A DNA stretch of 64,000 bases from Lachancea dasiensis (taxonomy: Eukaryota > Ascomycota > Saccharomycetes > Saccharomycetales > Saccharomycetaceae): contig LT598455.1 of the NCBI GenBank assembly GCA_900074725.1, positions 311,802 to 375,801 of the forward strand, in the 5' to 3' direction. Shown here piece after piece: positions 20,119 through 30,600 of this stretch. The notes beneath the pieces are model-generated. The model was given only the letters and a program-made list of their open reading frames with translations, was not told the DNA's origin and made no database searches. The position numbers were made by a program, and so were the translations under genes. Each line of letters begins with the position of its first letter. The first letter of the stretch is position 1.

Positions 20119-20284
20119 TTTTATGGACGTATAAAGGTGTTATTTGTTATATAGGGAATTATTTTGATCTTTTAAGCGGTTTACGGAAAAAGGTGTGCCA
20201 CTCAAATGGAAACCCGTGGTGTTTAAGCTAATATACAATTAATTGAGACCCAATCTATACTGTCCCAATGCCGGGATGCGAGTC

Positions 20285-21637
20285 CTAATCCATCTCTACG
20301 TCACTGTATAGGTCACTATCAAGGTCTTCTGGAACATCGCTATAGCCATCTTCATCACTGGTGGATGACTCAGGATCACTTTCAACTTCCTTGGAGGGTT
20401 CCTTGCCTTCTGCGATTTCTTGTTCCTGCTGTTCCCTGAGTTTTCTTCTCTCCAATTTACGTTGTTTCTTAGCATCTTTGACCTCCTTCTTCTTAGCTAA
20501 ATTAGCCTCTTGTTCCCTTCTTCTTTCTTCCTTTATTCTCATGCGTTGTGCGTGTCTCTTTTCCAAAGCTTTAATTTCCGTATCTGTCTTATTGACATAG
20601 TTGTGGTGTAAGACTTTACCGGCACAAATTCCTTCTTCAATCTTTACGAGTTTGAGAGTCAGCCTTGGGCCAACTTCTGTCAATTTGATGGCCTTCTTCC
20701 GAGGAGCTGATGTTTCAACAGGCTCGGCTTTTTCTTCTGTACCATCGGACGACGATTTAACACTTGTCTTGACTGGTTTTTGATTCTTTTCCATTACTCT
20801 GACAATAGAGTCATCCTCTATTTCACTTTCTGAAGTATACGCTCCAATGTCATGATCCAAAATCAACGATGCAACGTCATCTTTCTTGTGAAGATTCGGA
20901 ACAGACTTATTAAGCTTGTTTTTCGCCCGGTATAGACGTTTCAAATTTCTGGAGATGTCTACTTCGCGAATGTCAATAGCATAGTGACGCATGCTGATCT
21001 CGTCGGTGTTAGGGTCTTTGTTGATCATGAAAACCCTGCTGATAGCCCCTAGTTGAGTGCGCGCGGGGTTTAGCGGCGGAAAGATGTTCTGGAACATGGA
21101 AATAACCACCTTCTCCACATTAGCACGCTCTGCTGCACTGCTAGCAAACTCCTTGTCTTTAGACTCTTTGCCGTTCTCGGGAGTACTAGCTTTGGCACCA
21201 AATCCGTTCAAGACAAGCAATGGAGGGTTCATAGCATCTTCCTTCGCTAGCGATTGGGGCCGCTTCATAAACCGCTTGATATCCCGCCCAAGTGAGTAGT
21301 CCAGAACTTGGTACGTGATAGTGGGCCCATGCGGAGTTCTTGCCATCTTGAGGGAGACGTTACCGGTTTTCTCACTTTGTGTAAACATAAACAGGTGCGA
21401 GACGCCCAGCGGGCCGCACATAACCACAAAATCCTTCAGTTTATTCGATTTACGCTCCTTCAGTTTGATCGCAGTGTGAGGCTGCATGATCTGACGGAAA
21501 TCCTTGACCAATTGATTTAAGGAATGATTGCCCATCGACGTCTGACCCACCCGAATAACCATCGATTTTGGAATCTTTTTGACGGCCTCTGGATCGGGTC
21601 TGGCATGTGTCCTAGTCTTTTGTCTACGCTTGGCCAT
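20285..21637 (-). CDS. SSF1: Ribosome biogenesis factor Ssf1/Ssf2 (Brix domain)
   Basis: Nucleolar Brix-domain protein needed for 27S pre-rRNA processing and 60S subunit assembly. The frame gives 450 residues from the ATG starting MAKRRQKTRTH, which matches yeast Ssf1 (453 aa). The open frame runs four codons further only from a GTG, so I reject that. Conserved Brix-region blocks are KSMVIRVGQTS, LNQLVKDFRQIMQPHTA, DFVVMCGPLGVSHLFMF and ISMRHYAIDIREV. The C terminus is charged, with a coiled KEERRREQEANLAKKKE stretch and an acidic tail. S. cerevisiae has two copies (SSF1 beside RRP3, SSF2 beside PIB1); here a single gene sits between both partners, the pre-duplication order. A PAC/RRPE pair lies about 75-100 bp upstream. 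Confidence 0.95.
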   Translation of the reverse strand: MAKRRQKTRTHARPDPEAVKKIPKSMVIRVGQTSMGNHSLNQLVKDFRQIMQPHTAIKLKERKSNKLKDFVVMCGPLGVSHLFMFTQSEKTGNVSLKMARTPHGPTITYQVLDYSLGRDIKRFMKRPQSLAKEDAMNPPLLVLNGFGAKASTPENGKESKDKEFASSAAERANVEKVVISMFQNIFPPLNPARTQLGAISRVFMINKDPNTDEISMRHYAIDIREVDISRNLKRLYRAKNKLNKSVPNLHKKDDVASLILDHDIGAYTSESEIEDDSIVRVMEKNQKPVKTSVKSSSDGTEEKAEPVETSAPRKKAIKLTEVGPRLTLKLVKIEEGICAGKVLHHNYVNKTDTEIKALEKRHAQRMRIKEERRREQEANLAKKKEVKDAKKQRKLERRKLREQQEQEIAEGKEPSKEVESDPESSTSDEDGYSDVPEDLDSDLYSDVEMD

Positions 21638-21709
21638 TATACAAAGCACGGGAAACCTGTTGAAAGCTCCAGCAGCTTGTTTTTGCCGTTCACCAACGAG
21701 AGAGTCGAT

Positions 21710-21736
21710 GCGATGAGCTTATGGACTAATTTTTCA
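21710..21736. promoter_or_regulatory. PAC and RRPE elements for SSF1
   Basis: GCGATGAGCT (21710-21719, the PAC element bound by Dot6/Tod6) is followed by TAATTTTTCA (21727-21736, close to the reverse complement of RRPE, bound by Stb3). They lie 73-100 bp upstream of the SSF1 ATG, the usual position in ribosome-biogenesis promoters. Confidence 0.75.
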
Positions 21737-22315
21737 CTATTTTTTCAATATATCATCATATAAGACTAGCTCGATGAGAGGAAAATGTAATGACAGGTAG
21801 AAAATCGACTGAAGGGTTGAGTAGAGAGCAGTCAGAAAGAGCGCGTTTGAGGGCTGTAGTGACTAACCGGTAACTAGAAGTTAGAAAGCCATGCTTATAC
21901 TCTGTTTATTTGGAGCTAAAAAGGAACTCCCCACATCTTTAGAGATTCTATTGATAGACGAATACGTAAGCTAGGAAAGTCACAAACAGTCAGCGAGAGC
22001 AAAGCTAGTTTTCCACAGCCCCACAGCTGTAAATATTTAGTGAAATCTATGGGACTAATCAAAGAAAGGCACGGAGGTTGCTTAAAGCTTCCAAAATGTA
22101 TCAATTTGCAATAATGTTTAATAATACGTTTAACCGAGGTATTCGCTCAGCGAAAAATTCTGAACATAATCTGGCTATGATTAACTTAGCGTACCATCTA
22201 CTTAGCCAGTATACACCTTTCAGCCGCACTTGCACTTGCCCGTGCAATTTCGTGACACTCCAGTTAGCGTCTTCTATGCGATTTTCTCGTCAAACATCTA
22301 CTCCAGCGTCATTTC

Positions 22316-22338
22316 TGAAAAATTTCAAGCGATGAGCT
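22316..22338 (+). promoter_or_regulatory. RRPE and PAC elements for RRP3
   Basis: TGAAAAATTTC (22316-22326, RRPE) and GCGATGAGCT (22329-22338, PAC) are separated by two bases, about 90 bp upstream of the RRP3 ATG. Both are full consensus matches in the classical arrangement of the ribosome-biogenesis regulon. Confidence 0.85.
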
Positions 22339-22427
22339 CAAGAACGCACAACACAATCTTGCAACTTTGGAACTAACCGCTAAGCATAGCCTTCGTTAGC
22401 GTACTCATACCTGTTAGGTTTATCAGA

Positions 22428-23921
22428 ATGGCTAATAAAGTTGTTAAGAAACCAAGTTCGAAAAGTGAGCTAAAATCGTTGGCAGAGAAGATTCGTCAGC
22501 GGGCCCTTGAGCGCCAGCATTCAACCGCCACTGGAGAAGGAGACTCTGACGGAAGCCACGATGAAGACGAGATAGAGGAAGAAGAGGAAGGACGAGAGCT
22601 TGAGCGACAGGGAGACTCCGGGAAGCAGGCTGAAGAGGAAGAAGAAAGCCAATTTGATTCCTTTGCCGAGCTAAAATTAGTTCCAGAACTGCTGGAAGCA
22701 TGCGAGAACTTGAAATTCACCAAACCTACACCAATTCAGGCTGCAGCCATCCCACCAGCTTTAGAAGGAAAGGATATAATTGGATTAGCGCAGACAGGAT
22801 CCGGGAAAACTGCGGCTTTCGCAATCCCCATCTTGAACTCTCTGTGGCACGACCAGCAGCCATATTACGCTTGTGTCATGGCTCCCACCCGAGAACTGGC
22901 ACAGCAGATCAAAGAGACATTTGACTCTTTGGGCGGAGTCATGGGTGTCAGAACTACATGTATTGTAGGCGGGATGAATATGATAGATCAAGCGAGAGAC
23001 CTTATGCGTAAACCACACATCATTATAGCCACCCCCGGGCGGCTCATGGACCATCTCGAAAACACTAAGGGGTTCTCGTTGCGTAAGCTACGCTACCTCG
23101 TAATGGATGAAGCTGATAGACTACTGGATATGGAATTTGGCCCTGTTTTGGATAGGATTCTCAAAATCATTCCCACTCAAGGCAGGACTACTTATTTATT
23201 CTCCGCTACGATGACATCAAAGATCGACAAGCTTCAAAGAGCAAGTTTAACAAACCCCGTCAAATGTGCAGTCTCTACGAAGTACCAAACTGTGGAAACC
23301 TTGATTCAGACTCTGATGGTGGTGCCAGGAGGCTTAAAAAACACGTTCCTGATATATCTGCTTAACGAGTATTTGGGTAAAACTGTCATCGTTTTCACCC
23401 GTACCAAAGCGAACGCAGAAAGGATATCTACTTTGTGCAACTTGCTTGAATTTAGTGCTACCGCCTTGCACGGTGACTTAAATCAAAATCAAAGAACGGG
23501 TGCCTTGGACCTTTTCAAAGCAGGCAGAAGATCGATCTTAGTAGCGACCGACGTTGCTGCCAGAGGGTTGGACATTCCATCTGTTGATATTGTCATCAAT
23601 TATGATATCCCAGTAGACTCAAAGTCGTATATTCACCGTGTAGGTAGAACGGCAAGAGCAGGTCGTTCGGGAAAGTCCATCTCTCTGGTATCTCAATATG
23701 ATCTGGAGTTAATACTCAGAATAGAAGATGTTCTAGGTCGTAAACTTCCAAAGGAGTCCGTTGATAAGGGTGCCATCCTCGCGCTGCGTGATACTGTGGA
23801 TAAGGCCAATGGTGAGGTGGTTATGGAGTTGAACAGAAGAAGCAAAGAGAAAGCAGCCCGAGGTAAGGGAAGATCGGGTCGGATGAAGTCCAGGGATAAT
23901 ATGGATAGAGGTGAGGAGTGA
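22428..23921 (+). CDS. RRP3: DEAD-box RNA helicase Rrp3
   Basis: Nucleolar ATP-dependent RNA helicase required for 18S rRNA maturation. The 497 residues (501 in S. cerevisiae) begin with an acidic, low-complexity stretch. Helicase motifs follow in order: Q motif (FTKPTPIQ), Walker [40 protein letters not shown] (DEAD), SAT in [39 protein letters not shown], and [10 protein letters not shown]. The tail is basic and Arg/Gly-rich. [13 protein letters not shown] and the neighbour SSF1 mark it as RRP3 and not another DEAD-box paralogue. Confidence 0.94.
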   Translation: MANKVVKKPSSKSELKSLAEKIRQRALERQHSTATGEGDSDGSHDEDEIEEEEEGRELERQGDSGKQAEEEEESQFDSFAELKLVPELLEACENLKFTKPTPIQAAAIPPALEGKDIIGLAQTGSGKTAAFAIPILNSLWHDQQPYYACVMAPTRELAQQIKETFDSLGGVMGVRTTCIVGGMNMIDQARDLMRKPHIIIATPGRLMDHLENTKGFSLRKLRYLVMDEADRLLDMEFGPVLDRILKIIPTQGRTTYLFSATMTSKIDKLQRASLTNPVKCAVSTKYQTVETLIQTLMVVPGGLKNTFLIYLLNEYLGKTVIVFTRTKANAERISTLCNLLEFSATALHGDLNQNQRTGALDLFKAGRRSILVATDVAARGLDIPSVDIVINYDIPVDSKSYIHRVGRTARAGRSGKSISLVSQYDLELILRIEDVLGRKLPKESVDKGAILALRDTVDKANGEVVMELNRRSKEKAARGKGRSGRMKSRDNMDRGEE

Positions 23922-24570
23922 AGGAGCGCATAGCAAACATTTAGCCTTCATTTATGGACAGGGACAACCCAGCCACCTCTCTTGCCGCCATTTAATTCTC
24001 GTCGTTTAATATAAATAACCAGCGCGTAAAAAGGTCGGTTGATTTGATTAATACAAGATATCGCGCTTTCAGTCGCTTATTGAGTACTCTTCTAGGCGCC
24101 AGATGTGGTTAATGGCGAAACATCTCACCAGATCCGTTTAGTTAAAACGTAAGTCAGATTCGGTTTTCCACGAGGTTCTTCGGCTGAGCAATTCATCGTC
24201 GAGGCTCACTTGGGATGAATTATATGTAAAGTTGTGTGCAGATGGTCCAAAACATTATATAGAAGCTCACGAGTAAAGCAAAATGAAGTGAAGTTAAATT
24301 AATATACACTTATCCTTCGCAAGCGCCCGAAGGTGGACTGAAACTAACCTAGTTGTGACAGTGGAGTGCGCTGTGACAGCACGGGCCTAATGTCTCATCC
24401 GGCTTGAATTTCTTGCAAGTTAATATCTCATAGATTTCTTTTCAACTTCGAACCATGTTTTGTGTTAAGCAGTAGGTCTTATGATTACCAGAATGTGCAA
24501 GACTTTGCGACAAGAAAATTACCACGTACACGCTTAAACGTGCACATTTGTATCAGAGGCGAAAGAGAGA
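23922..24570. other. RRP3-RHO1 convergent spacer
   Basis: 650 bp between two genes pointing towards each other. Only their 3' ends are expected. No RNA gene or sizeable frame is apparent. Confidence 0.45.
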
Positions 24571-25203
24571 TTACAATAGAACACACTTCTTCTTTTTCTT
24601 GCCCGAAGATTTGGTTTTCTTGCTCTTGTTTTGCTTGCCCATGAGAGAAGCTCTGGTGGCGGCTTCAAAGACTTCGCGCACACCGTACCCGGTCTTGGCG
24701 GAACATTCAATATATTCGACAGCACCAATTTGTTCGGCAACTTCCTGGGCAGAAGCCTGAGAAACAGGTTCTTGGCCGTTGGTTCTCAAGTTTTCGATGA
24801 CTTGAGAGTCGTTTCTTAGATCAACCTTGCAGCCAACCAAGATAATGGGCACACCTTGACAGAAATGCAGGACCTCGGAAATCCACTTCTCCATCACATT
24901 CTCCAAAGAGTCTGGTAGATCAATAGAGAAACAGATCAGCACCACATTAGAGTCTGGGTACGACAAAGGTCTCAAACGATCGTAGTCTTCTTGCCCAGCC
25001 GTATCCCATAGGGCGAGCTCGACGCGACGCCCGTCCACTTCCACGTCGGCGACATAGTTGTCAAATACGGTAGGCACGTACACCTGAGGAAATTTCCCCT
25101 TGGCGAACACGATCAATAGACAGGTTTTACCACACGCACCGTCACCCACAATCACCAGCTTTCTTCTGATGCTAGCGCTATTATTCATACCAGCTTGCGA
25201 CAT
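24571..25203 (-). CDS. RHO1: Rho1-type GTPase, copy a
   Basis: Small GTPase of the cell-wall integrity pathway (activates Pkc1, 1,3-beta-glucan synthase and formins) at the plasma membrane. The 210 residues carry the P loop GDGACGKT (20-27), switch [25 protein letters not shown] for guanine binding, ECSAKTGYG, a poly-Lys tail and the CAAX box CVLL for geranylgeranylation; that tail is like S. cerevisiae Rho1. In the switch I neighbourhood it reads [19 protein letters not shown], whereas S. cerevisiae Rho1 and human RhoA have [16 protein letters not shown]. The two changes (E to Q and E to D) sit in or beside the effector loop. A second RHO1-type gene lies 1.35 kb upstream on the same strand. 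Confidence 0.9.
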   Translation of the reverse strand: MSQAGMNNSASIRRKLVIVGDGACGKTCLLIVFAKGKFPQVYVPTVFDNYVADVEVDGRRVELALWDTAGQEDYDRLRPLSYPDSNVVLICFSIDLPDSLENVMEKWISEVLHFCQGVPIILVGCKVDLRNDSQVIENLRTNGQEPVSQASAQEVAEQIGAVEYIECSAKTGYGVREVFEAATRASLMGKQNKSKKTKSSGKKKKKCVLL

Positions 25204-26554
25204 ACTTCAGATCCAATGTGTCCTATGTATATCGTGGTCAACTCAAAATTTTAAGCGTCCGTGATCGAGATCAAACACGGCCTTCTTGTCTAAATTTCAA
25301 AAAAAAGCTCTACCCAAAGAAATCCTTGACTTCTTATGCGCTTATAAGCCTTTCCCGAGTTCACTTTTCGTTAATGAAAGGATAAAAATCGGCACCAACG
25401 GTGTAGTTTATCTAGTTTCGAGTTCTTATGTTATATCAACAACTTCGCCCCTCGACTCGACAGTGTGTATCTGTGTTTATATAGCGAAAAATTCTGGGCA
25501 AAAAATTATAAGATGGTTATATATATAGGAATGTAACTATGTACGGAAGATATCAGGAATTGGACAGCGACTGAGGACCTGTGTCAGTATATGAAGAGCC
25601 CGCTTCAACTGGAGGAAGCGTTGGTGGGGAAAGCTTAATTAAGGCTAAAATATCTATACGGGAAAATATTGGTGGTTTTTTTTGGATCATTTTGCCATCA
25701 CTTTTTGAACAGTACCCGACAATCAAGCTTGCTCGAAATTGCCACTATTTGGGCGCCTGACTTGGAGACGATCGCTTGAGTTTTGCTAGTAGACGCTGGG
25801 TGTAGTTTATACCAAAAATATTTTTCCCTTTCGGCTCTGATTTGTGGTGCAGGCTTCGTTTTGAGGGGCTATACGACTGAGATGTCAGATTTCCAATGTT
25901 TTTACGATTCGGAGTTAGTTTCGATTCATTGGCACATATCCAACGAAAGCCATAGAAGTTGAAAAAGGGCGTTGAGTATCAGTAAGGTAGTCATAGGTCT
26001 TTACATGTGAGCTAGAGGCGAACCCGTGCCCCGTCCATGCCAAAAGGGTGATATCTCCTTTCCTTATCTTTTCGTAGCACCACATTCATCTGCTATGTCT
26101 TCCAAAGTTAGAACACGCGTCTCGCTAGTCTCGAGAAGGGCGACATCGACCTTCAACAAAATTCCAACTAGCATGTTTTGTCATAGTTTGATCAGAATTT
26201 TTGGAGCCGTGGAGCACCACCTGCCTCAAAAAGATTTCGAAAACCTCATGTACAACATTACTCTTCCTGTTATGTAAGTTAATATCCTTTTCAGAGAACG
26301 AAATGCAGTTGGTATTAATAAAGAAGTGAAGAATTATAAAACAACAAAGTAATATTATGATGTCTTGTAATGAATACTGGACCGAGTTTTCAGCTATGGC
26401 TATGCCTCAGCACTTGCCTTTCTCAATTATCAGCTTCCTCCCCGATCTTAAAAGAAAGGAACTTGATTTTCTATGGCTGGTGAACGGAGAAGCTGTAAAT
26501 GAATGACTGTTCACAAACTGTTTGTTTATCATATGAAAGTTTGGGGGTGGGGGA
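25204..26554. other. Spacer between the two RHO1 copies
   Basis: Contains the promoter of copy a and the 3' end of copy b. A 60-codon ATG frame at 26095-26277 (basic, Ser/Thr-rich start) resembles nothing known and ends beside a GTAAGT; the nearest following AG would make an intron far too short. I see no supported gene. Confidence 0.45.
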
Positions 26555-27181
26555 TCAAAGCACCACACACTTTTTCTTTTTACCCGTTCCCGGCTTCGAT
26601 TGCTTCGACAGGGGCTGCCCCGCGATTGCCGCCCTGGTGGCAGCTTCGAAAACCTCGGGGACTCCGTAGCCAGTTTTTGCAGAGCACTCGTAGTATGAAG
26701 CGGCGCCGATCTTGTTAGCCACTTCTTGTGCTTCCGCAATTGTCACTGGTTGCTGGCCCGTGGTCCGCAGTGACTCCAAAGTTTGAAAGTCCTCCCTCAA
26801 GTCTACCTTACAGCCTACAAGGATGATAGGCACTCCTTTGCAAAAATGCGAAACTTCAGCAATCCATTTTTCCAACACGTTGTCCAAAGAATCCGGCAAA
26901 TCAATGGAAAAACATATCAACACTATGTTCGAATCTGGATATGACAAAGGCCTTAGTCGATCATAATCCTCTTGACCAGCAGTGTCCCAAAGTGCCAGCT
27001 CAACGTTGCGTCCGTCAACTTGCACGTCAGCTACGTAATTTTCAAAGACCGTCGGGACGTAAACTTCCGGGAATTGGCCCTTCGAGAATACTATTAACAG
27101 ACACGTCTTTCCACAAGCCCCATCACCCACAATCACCAATTTTCGGCGAATACCCGATCCTGAACTGGCCGGAAAGGACAT
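26555..27181 (-). CDS. RHO1: Rho1-type GTPase, copy b
   Basis: 208 residues with P loop GDGACGKT (19-26), canonical switch I ([20 protein letters not shown]), switch [35 protein letters not shown] and CAAX box CVVL after a shorter Lys run. Its effector loop is identical to S. cerevisiae Rho1 as I recall it, unlike copy a, whereas its C terminus is the less typical one. It is directly next to MMS1, the S. cerevisiae RHO1 neighbour, so by position this copy is the best orthologue. Tandem RHO1 genes are known in Eremothecium (Ashbya) gossypii (RHO1a/RHO1b), and this looks like the same arrangement. Both copies are intact. Confidence 0.9.
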   Translation of the reverse strand: MSFPASSGSGIRRKLVIVGDGACGKTCLLIVFSKGQFPEVYVPTVFENYVADVQVDGRNVELALWDTAGQEDYDRLRPLSYPDSNIVLICFSIDLPDSLDNVLEKWIAEVSHFCKGVPIILVGCKVDLREDFQTLESLRTTGQQPVTIAEAQEVANKIGAASYYECSAKTGYGVPEVFEAATRAAIAGQPLSKQSKPGTGKKKKCVVL

Positions 27182-27658
27182 TATACTTTAAAGCTCAGAG
27201 CCCTCTCAAACAGTAACTAACCAATCACAATAGGAATCCCTACCGTCAAATTTCTAGATGAGTATAGAAATTTTAAATCAAAGCGTATCCCGAATCCCAA
27301 CAAGGGCTGGCCCGATTTTCCAACCTTACTGACAAGCCTTCTAAAGAGTTGCCTCCGGCCCTCACTAGACTGTAATCTACCTCGTTTTTGAGTGAAATGT
27401 TGACTGAACCTACCAGATTCGGACTCTCGAACATTAATTATTTACCCGAGATGTTACTTGATACGAATATTGCGGCCTCAGTCAGAGTATAAAGTGCGCC
27501 TATGGGCGATATGTATCTACTAGAAGTCTTTGGACGAGCCAGAATCGGTCCTCTAAATTTGAGTAGTTCTTGCGAGACAATTAGGGCCGAGCTCACGATT
27601 TCTTGAACTAAATTTGTGACATCGGACTTTCCAGATTGAGGTTTTTCAAGGCCCGACA
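27182..27658. other. RHO1b-MMS1 spacer with an open frame lacking ATG
   Basis: Contains the RHO1b promoter. At 27438-27665 a minus-strand frame of 75 codons overlaps the last codons of MMS1 and stays open without any ATG; its product reads SDVTNLVQEIVSSALIVSQE then TSSRYISPIGALYTLTEAAI. I do not recognise it. MMS1 itself appears to end where the yeast protein does, so it is not an obvious continuation of MMS1. Confidence 0.35.
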
Positions 27659-30600
27659 CTACCACAGAGGAATTAGCTTTCCTCGGTCAACTCCCCAGCA
27701 GCCAATCTGGGTTGTAGAATCACTTTGTGAGTCGATCCGCTCCCTCTTGCCCACGATATTTGAAATGCTGTGAAAGTTTTGCCAATTTTCAAGTGTCACA
27801 ATAGTTCCTTCCCCCAGCAGCACGCATAGTTCTCTATTTCCCCAAGAATAACTGATGTCCAGTACTCGGTCTGCAAACAAAACATCGTTGTAGTGAACTA
27901 GTTTGCCATTCGCAGGTGAGAGGAAGTATATATAACCCGGAGCTTCCGGGCGACCCAGCAGTTCACCCACGACGGCGATGCATTCGTGGCTTATAATAAG
28001 CACACTGAGAGACTTTCCGTGCGCTGAAGTGTCAAAAATCTCGAGTGCCCTCCAGCCCCCGGTGATCTCACGACATTCGCAGTGCAATAGACCATCTTGA
28101 GTGAGCACAACTGTCATATCGTCACTCGCATCTAGCGATAGGACAGTGGCTGCCAAGGACTGAATGCTGCGAACCGGGTGTATTTCCTTCGAGTCGACCC
28201 TAAAATAGTGCAGTTCCTCTTCGAAAGCCATCACAAATGAATCAGGCTTCCGTGACACAATCTTGACCTTGCTTGGAGGTTCACTCGGCATCGCAAATGA
28301 TGCCAATTCGCGAACCACTAGTCTTCCTGGAAAGGGCAATATCTGGATTAACTTTAATGACCAGTGTTTCCTGTTGAGACTTCCTGCAGCAATTAAAGTA
28401 ATGGCCCCAGTTTCTTTTGAAAGCTCCACAACGTGCAAAAGGGATCGAAACTCTTTAAAACACCGTGAATCCAAGGTCATAAGCCGACCGTTCTCGAGCT
28501 TGAGACATTCGAGCGTCTTTTTGGGCTTGTTCACTATTAGCATCCTATTGATTCGCTGTAGATGCAAATATTGTTTGTCGACAGTCCTTGCTGACTTCAG
28601 CAAAGAAGTAGATGGACTGTAATTTGAAGACGAAGGGAGTTGTATTTCTAGTGCGTCTGAAAAGAGCACAAAATAAAGACCCCCGGAAACTTTCAGATCA
28701 ATGATGGTCGCATGTTTTCGACTTCCGCTATGGAAAATTTCAAAAGTCTTCATGGCCGTAACATCTAGCAAAAACATGGCCCTTGGGCTAAAAAGGATCC
28801 ATTCTTGATTTCTGATGTGACGAATGTTCCACGGGTGCCCACATGCGAGCTCGATGTCTAGTTTACTGAGACGCATTCCAGCTGGATTACTGGGGCCACT
28901 TTCCAGCTTAAAGAGATTACCACCCATATCACTAAAAAGACACATGCTCGCAGATGAGTTCCCATAATGTACGTGGAGATTTGATAGTTCCGTAAATTCT
29001 TTGATCGGAAGCACAATGTCGCTGCATCGGACATACCAGGCCTTTGAATTGCTTATAACAATTACTATATTCTCGCCTGATTCATTGTTGTGAAATATCA
29101 CCCCCGTTATAATTGACCGCTCTTCCTCTGTAGGGAGTTTAAACTCAACGAAACTCTTCTCTGTGATGTTATCCAGATCGTTAACGAACAGGAATCGGCC
29201 AATGGCTGCATTCCAAAGAACTAATTGCTTTCCATGGAATGCACACTCAGTTCCTTCCAAGTTTGTCCGATAAACAAAAGGCTGGCGTTCATCAAAAGGA
29301 TCAACTATAACTGCTTGGGTGGTAACCTGGACAAAGTTTTCTTCAGTGGTGTGAACAGCGACTACTTTACCTAGATCACTACTCAAAACATCGTCGAGCT
29401 CCAAAACTGAGGAGGTTGCAAAGTTCTGCGAAAGCTCAACCAGTAATAAACGAGAATCATTCTCAGCATTTGTGTCCAGAAGTAGAAATGTTGGAGACTG
29501 AATCTTAGGTGCATCCAAAAACTGGTTCTTCCACTTGTTGGGGAGAATGGCACAGTCCAGAACTTGCAGTCGTGAAGTAAATTTGAAAGACCTTGACGAA
29601 AACACAACGGAAACACTTTGGATGAGCTTCTCGTGGGAGACTACCGAGATGGTCGCTCTGGAAAAGACACATAATCGATCTTCGGCCCGCGGCCGTGCGG
29701 ACGATGGTGCCACATAACATACTGATTCACCTCGGTTATGGCCAGAAAAAAGTATTCGTTTGTTAATAATATTTTCCAGAGGTTGTATTTGATTATCTTT
29801 GCTTAAATCATGAACTCCGTTCAGATCTAAGCAAATCTGAATAAGGCTTCCGTGACTAGAAATTACTACGGAATAACTATCAGAAGCTGTGGCGTTGTTA
29901 TTGACTGGAAAAGCCTCGAAAAGACCTTTGAATCTTGTCAACGCTAAGAATCTGTTGGCTCCCTCTTCCGTGCAGAGACAGCAGCACAGGGCGCCATTGG
30001 ATGTGGCAAATACGGTACAGTGCACATAAGTAGTTAGTTCAGACCCAAGATTTTGAAGTCGAGAAAGAAGCTCCAGACACTCAAAGCACTTTGTGATACG
30101 CTCTCCGAACAAGCTTCTGTCGATAGTCTCAAAGGCGTGTTCGCCTGATAAGATCTGATTTGCAGTTACAAGCTTAACATGATTGTCCGTAAACGCTAAA
30201 CACCGAGAGTCGTCAAGTGGCACGATGCTAGTAACCGACTCGCTGTTTAGCAAAGTAAGTGGATGAACTTCTTTTCTCTCGTCACTCGACCCTCCCCATT
30301 GAACCAAACACAAGCTCACTTTATCGAGAATCTCAAGAGCCACTAAGAGCATGAAGTGTTCATTCCGATTCCCGTTGTCCAGAAAAGAAGCATCCGTTAT
30401 CATGCCATCTCCAAAATTCAAGTTGCTAATTAGCCTGAAGTGGAACATGTCTGTAAACATTAAAAACTTGAGAGTTTTGTCCGAAGCGACAGTAAACTGA
30501 TCTGAAGACTTTTGAGCAAAAATTTTTTGGGGGACGCCATCCACAATTGGAAACCTCCACCACTGCAAAACTATCGGATGGTATTGACGATCGAAAGCCA

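Larger units (their letters stand above)
21638..22427. other. SSF1-RRP3 divergent promoter
   Basis: 790 bp between two diverging ribosome-biogenesis genes. Each end has its own PAC and RRPE pair, listed separately. An 85-codon frame near 22078-22335 starts only from TTG, overlaps the RRP3 control elements and resembles nothing; I leave it out. Confidence 0.6.

Noticed and set aside
26095-26300. Spliced small gene between the two RHO1 copies (GTAAGT near 26275)
   Set aside because: The nearest acceptor would give an intron of about 21 nt with no branch site, far below the yeast minimum.
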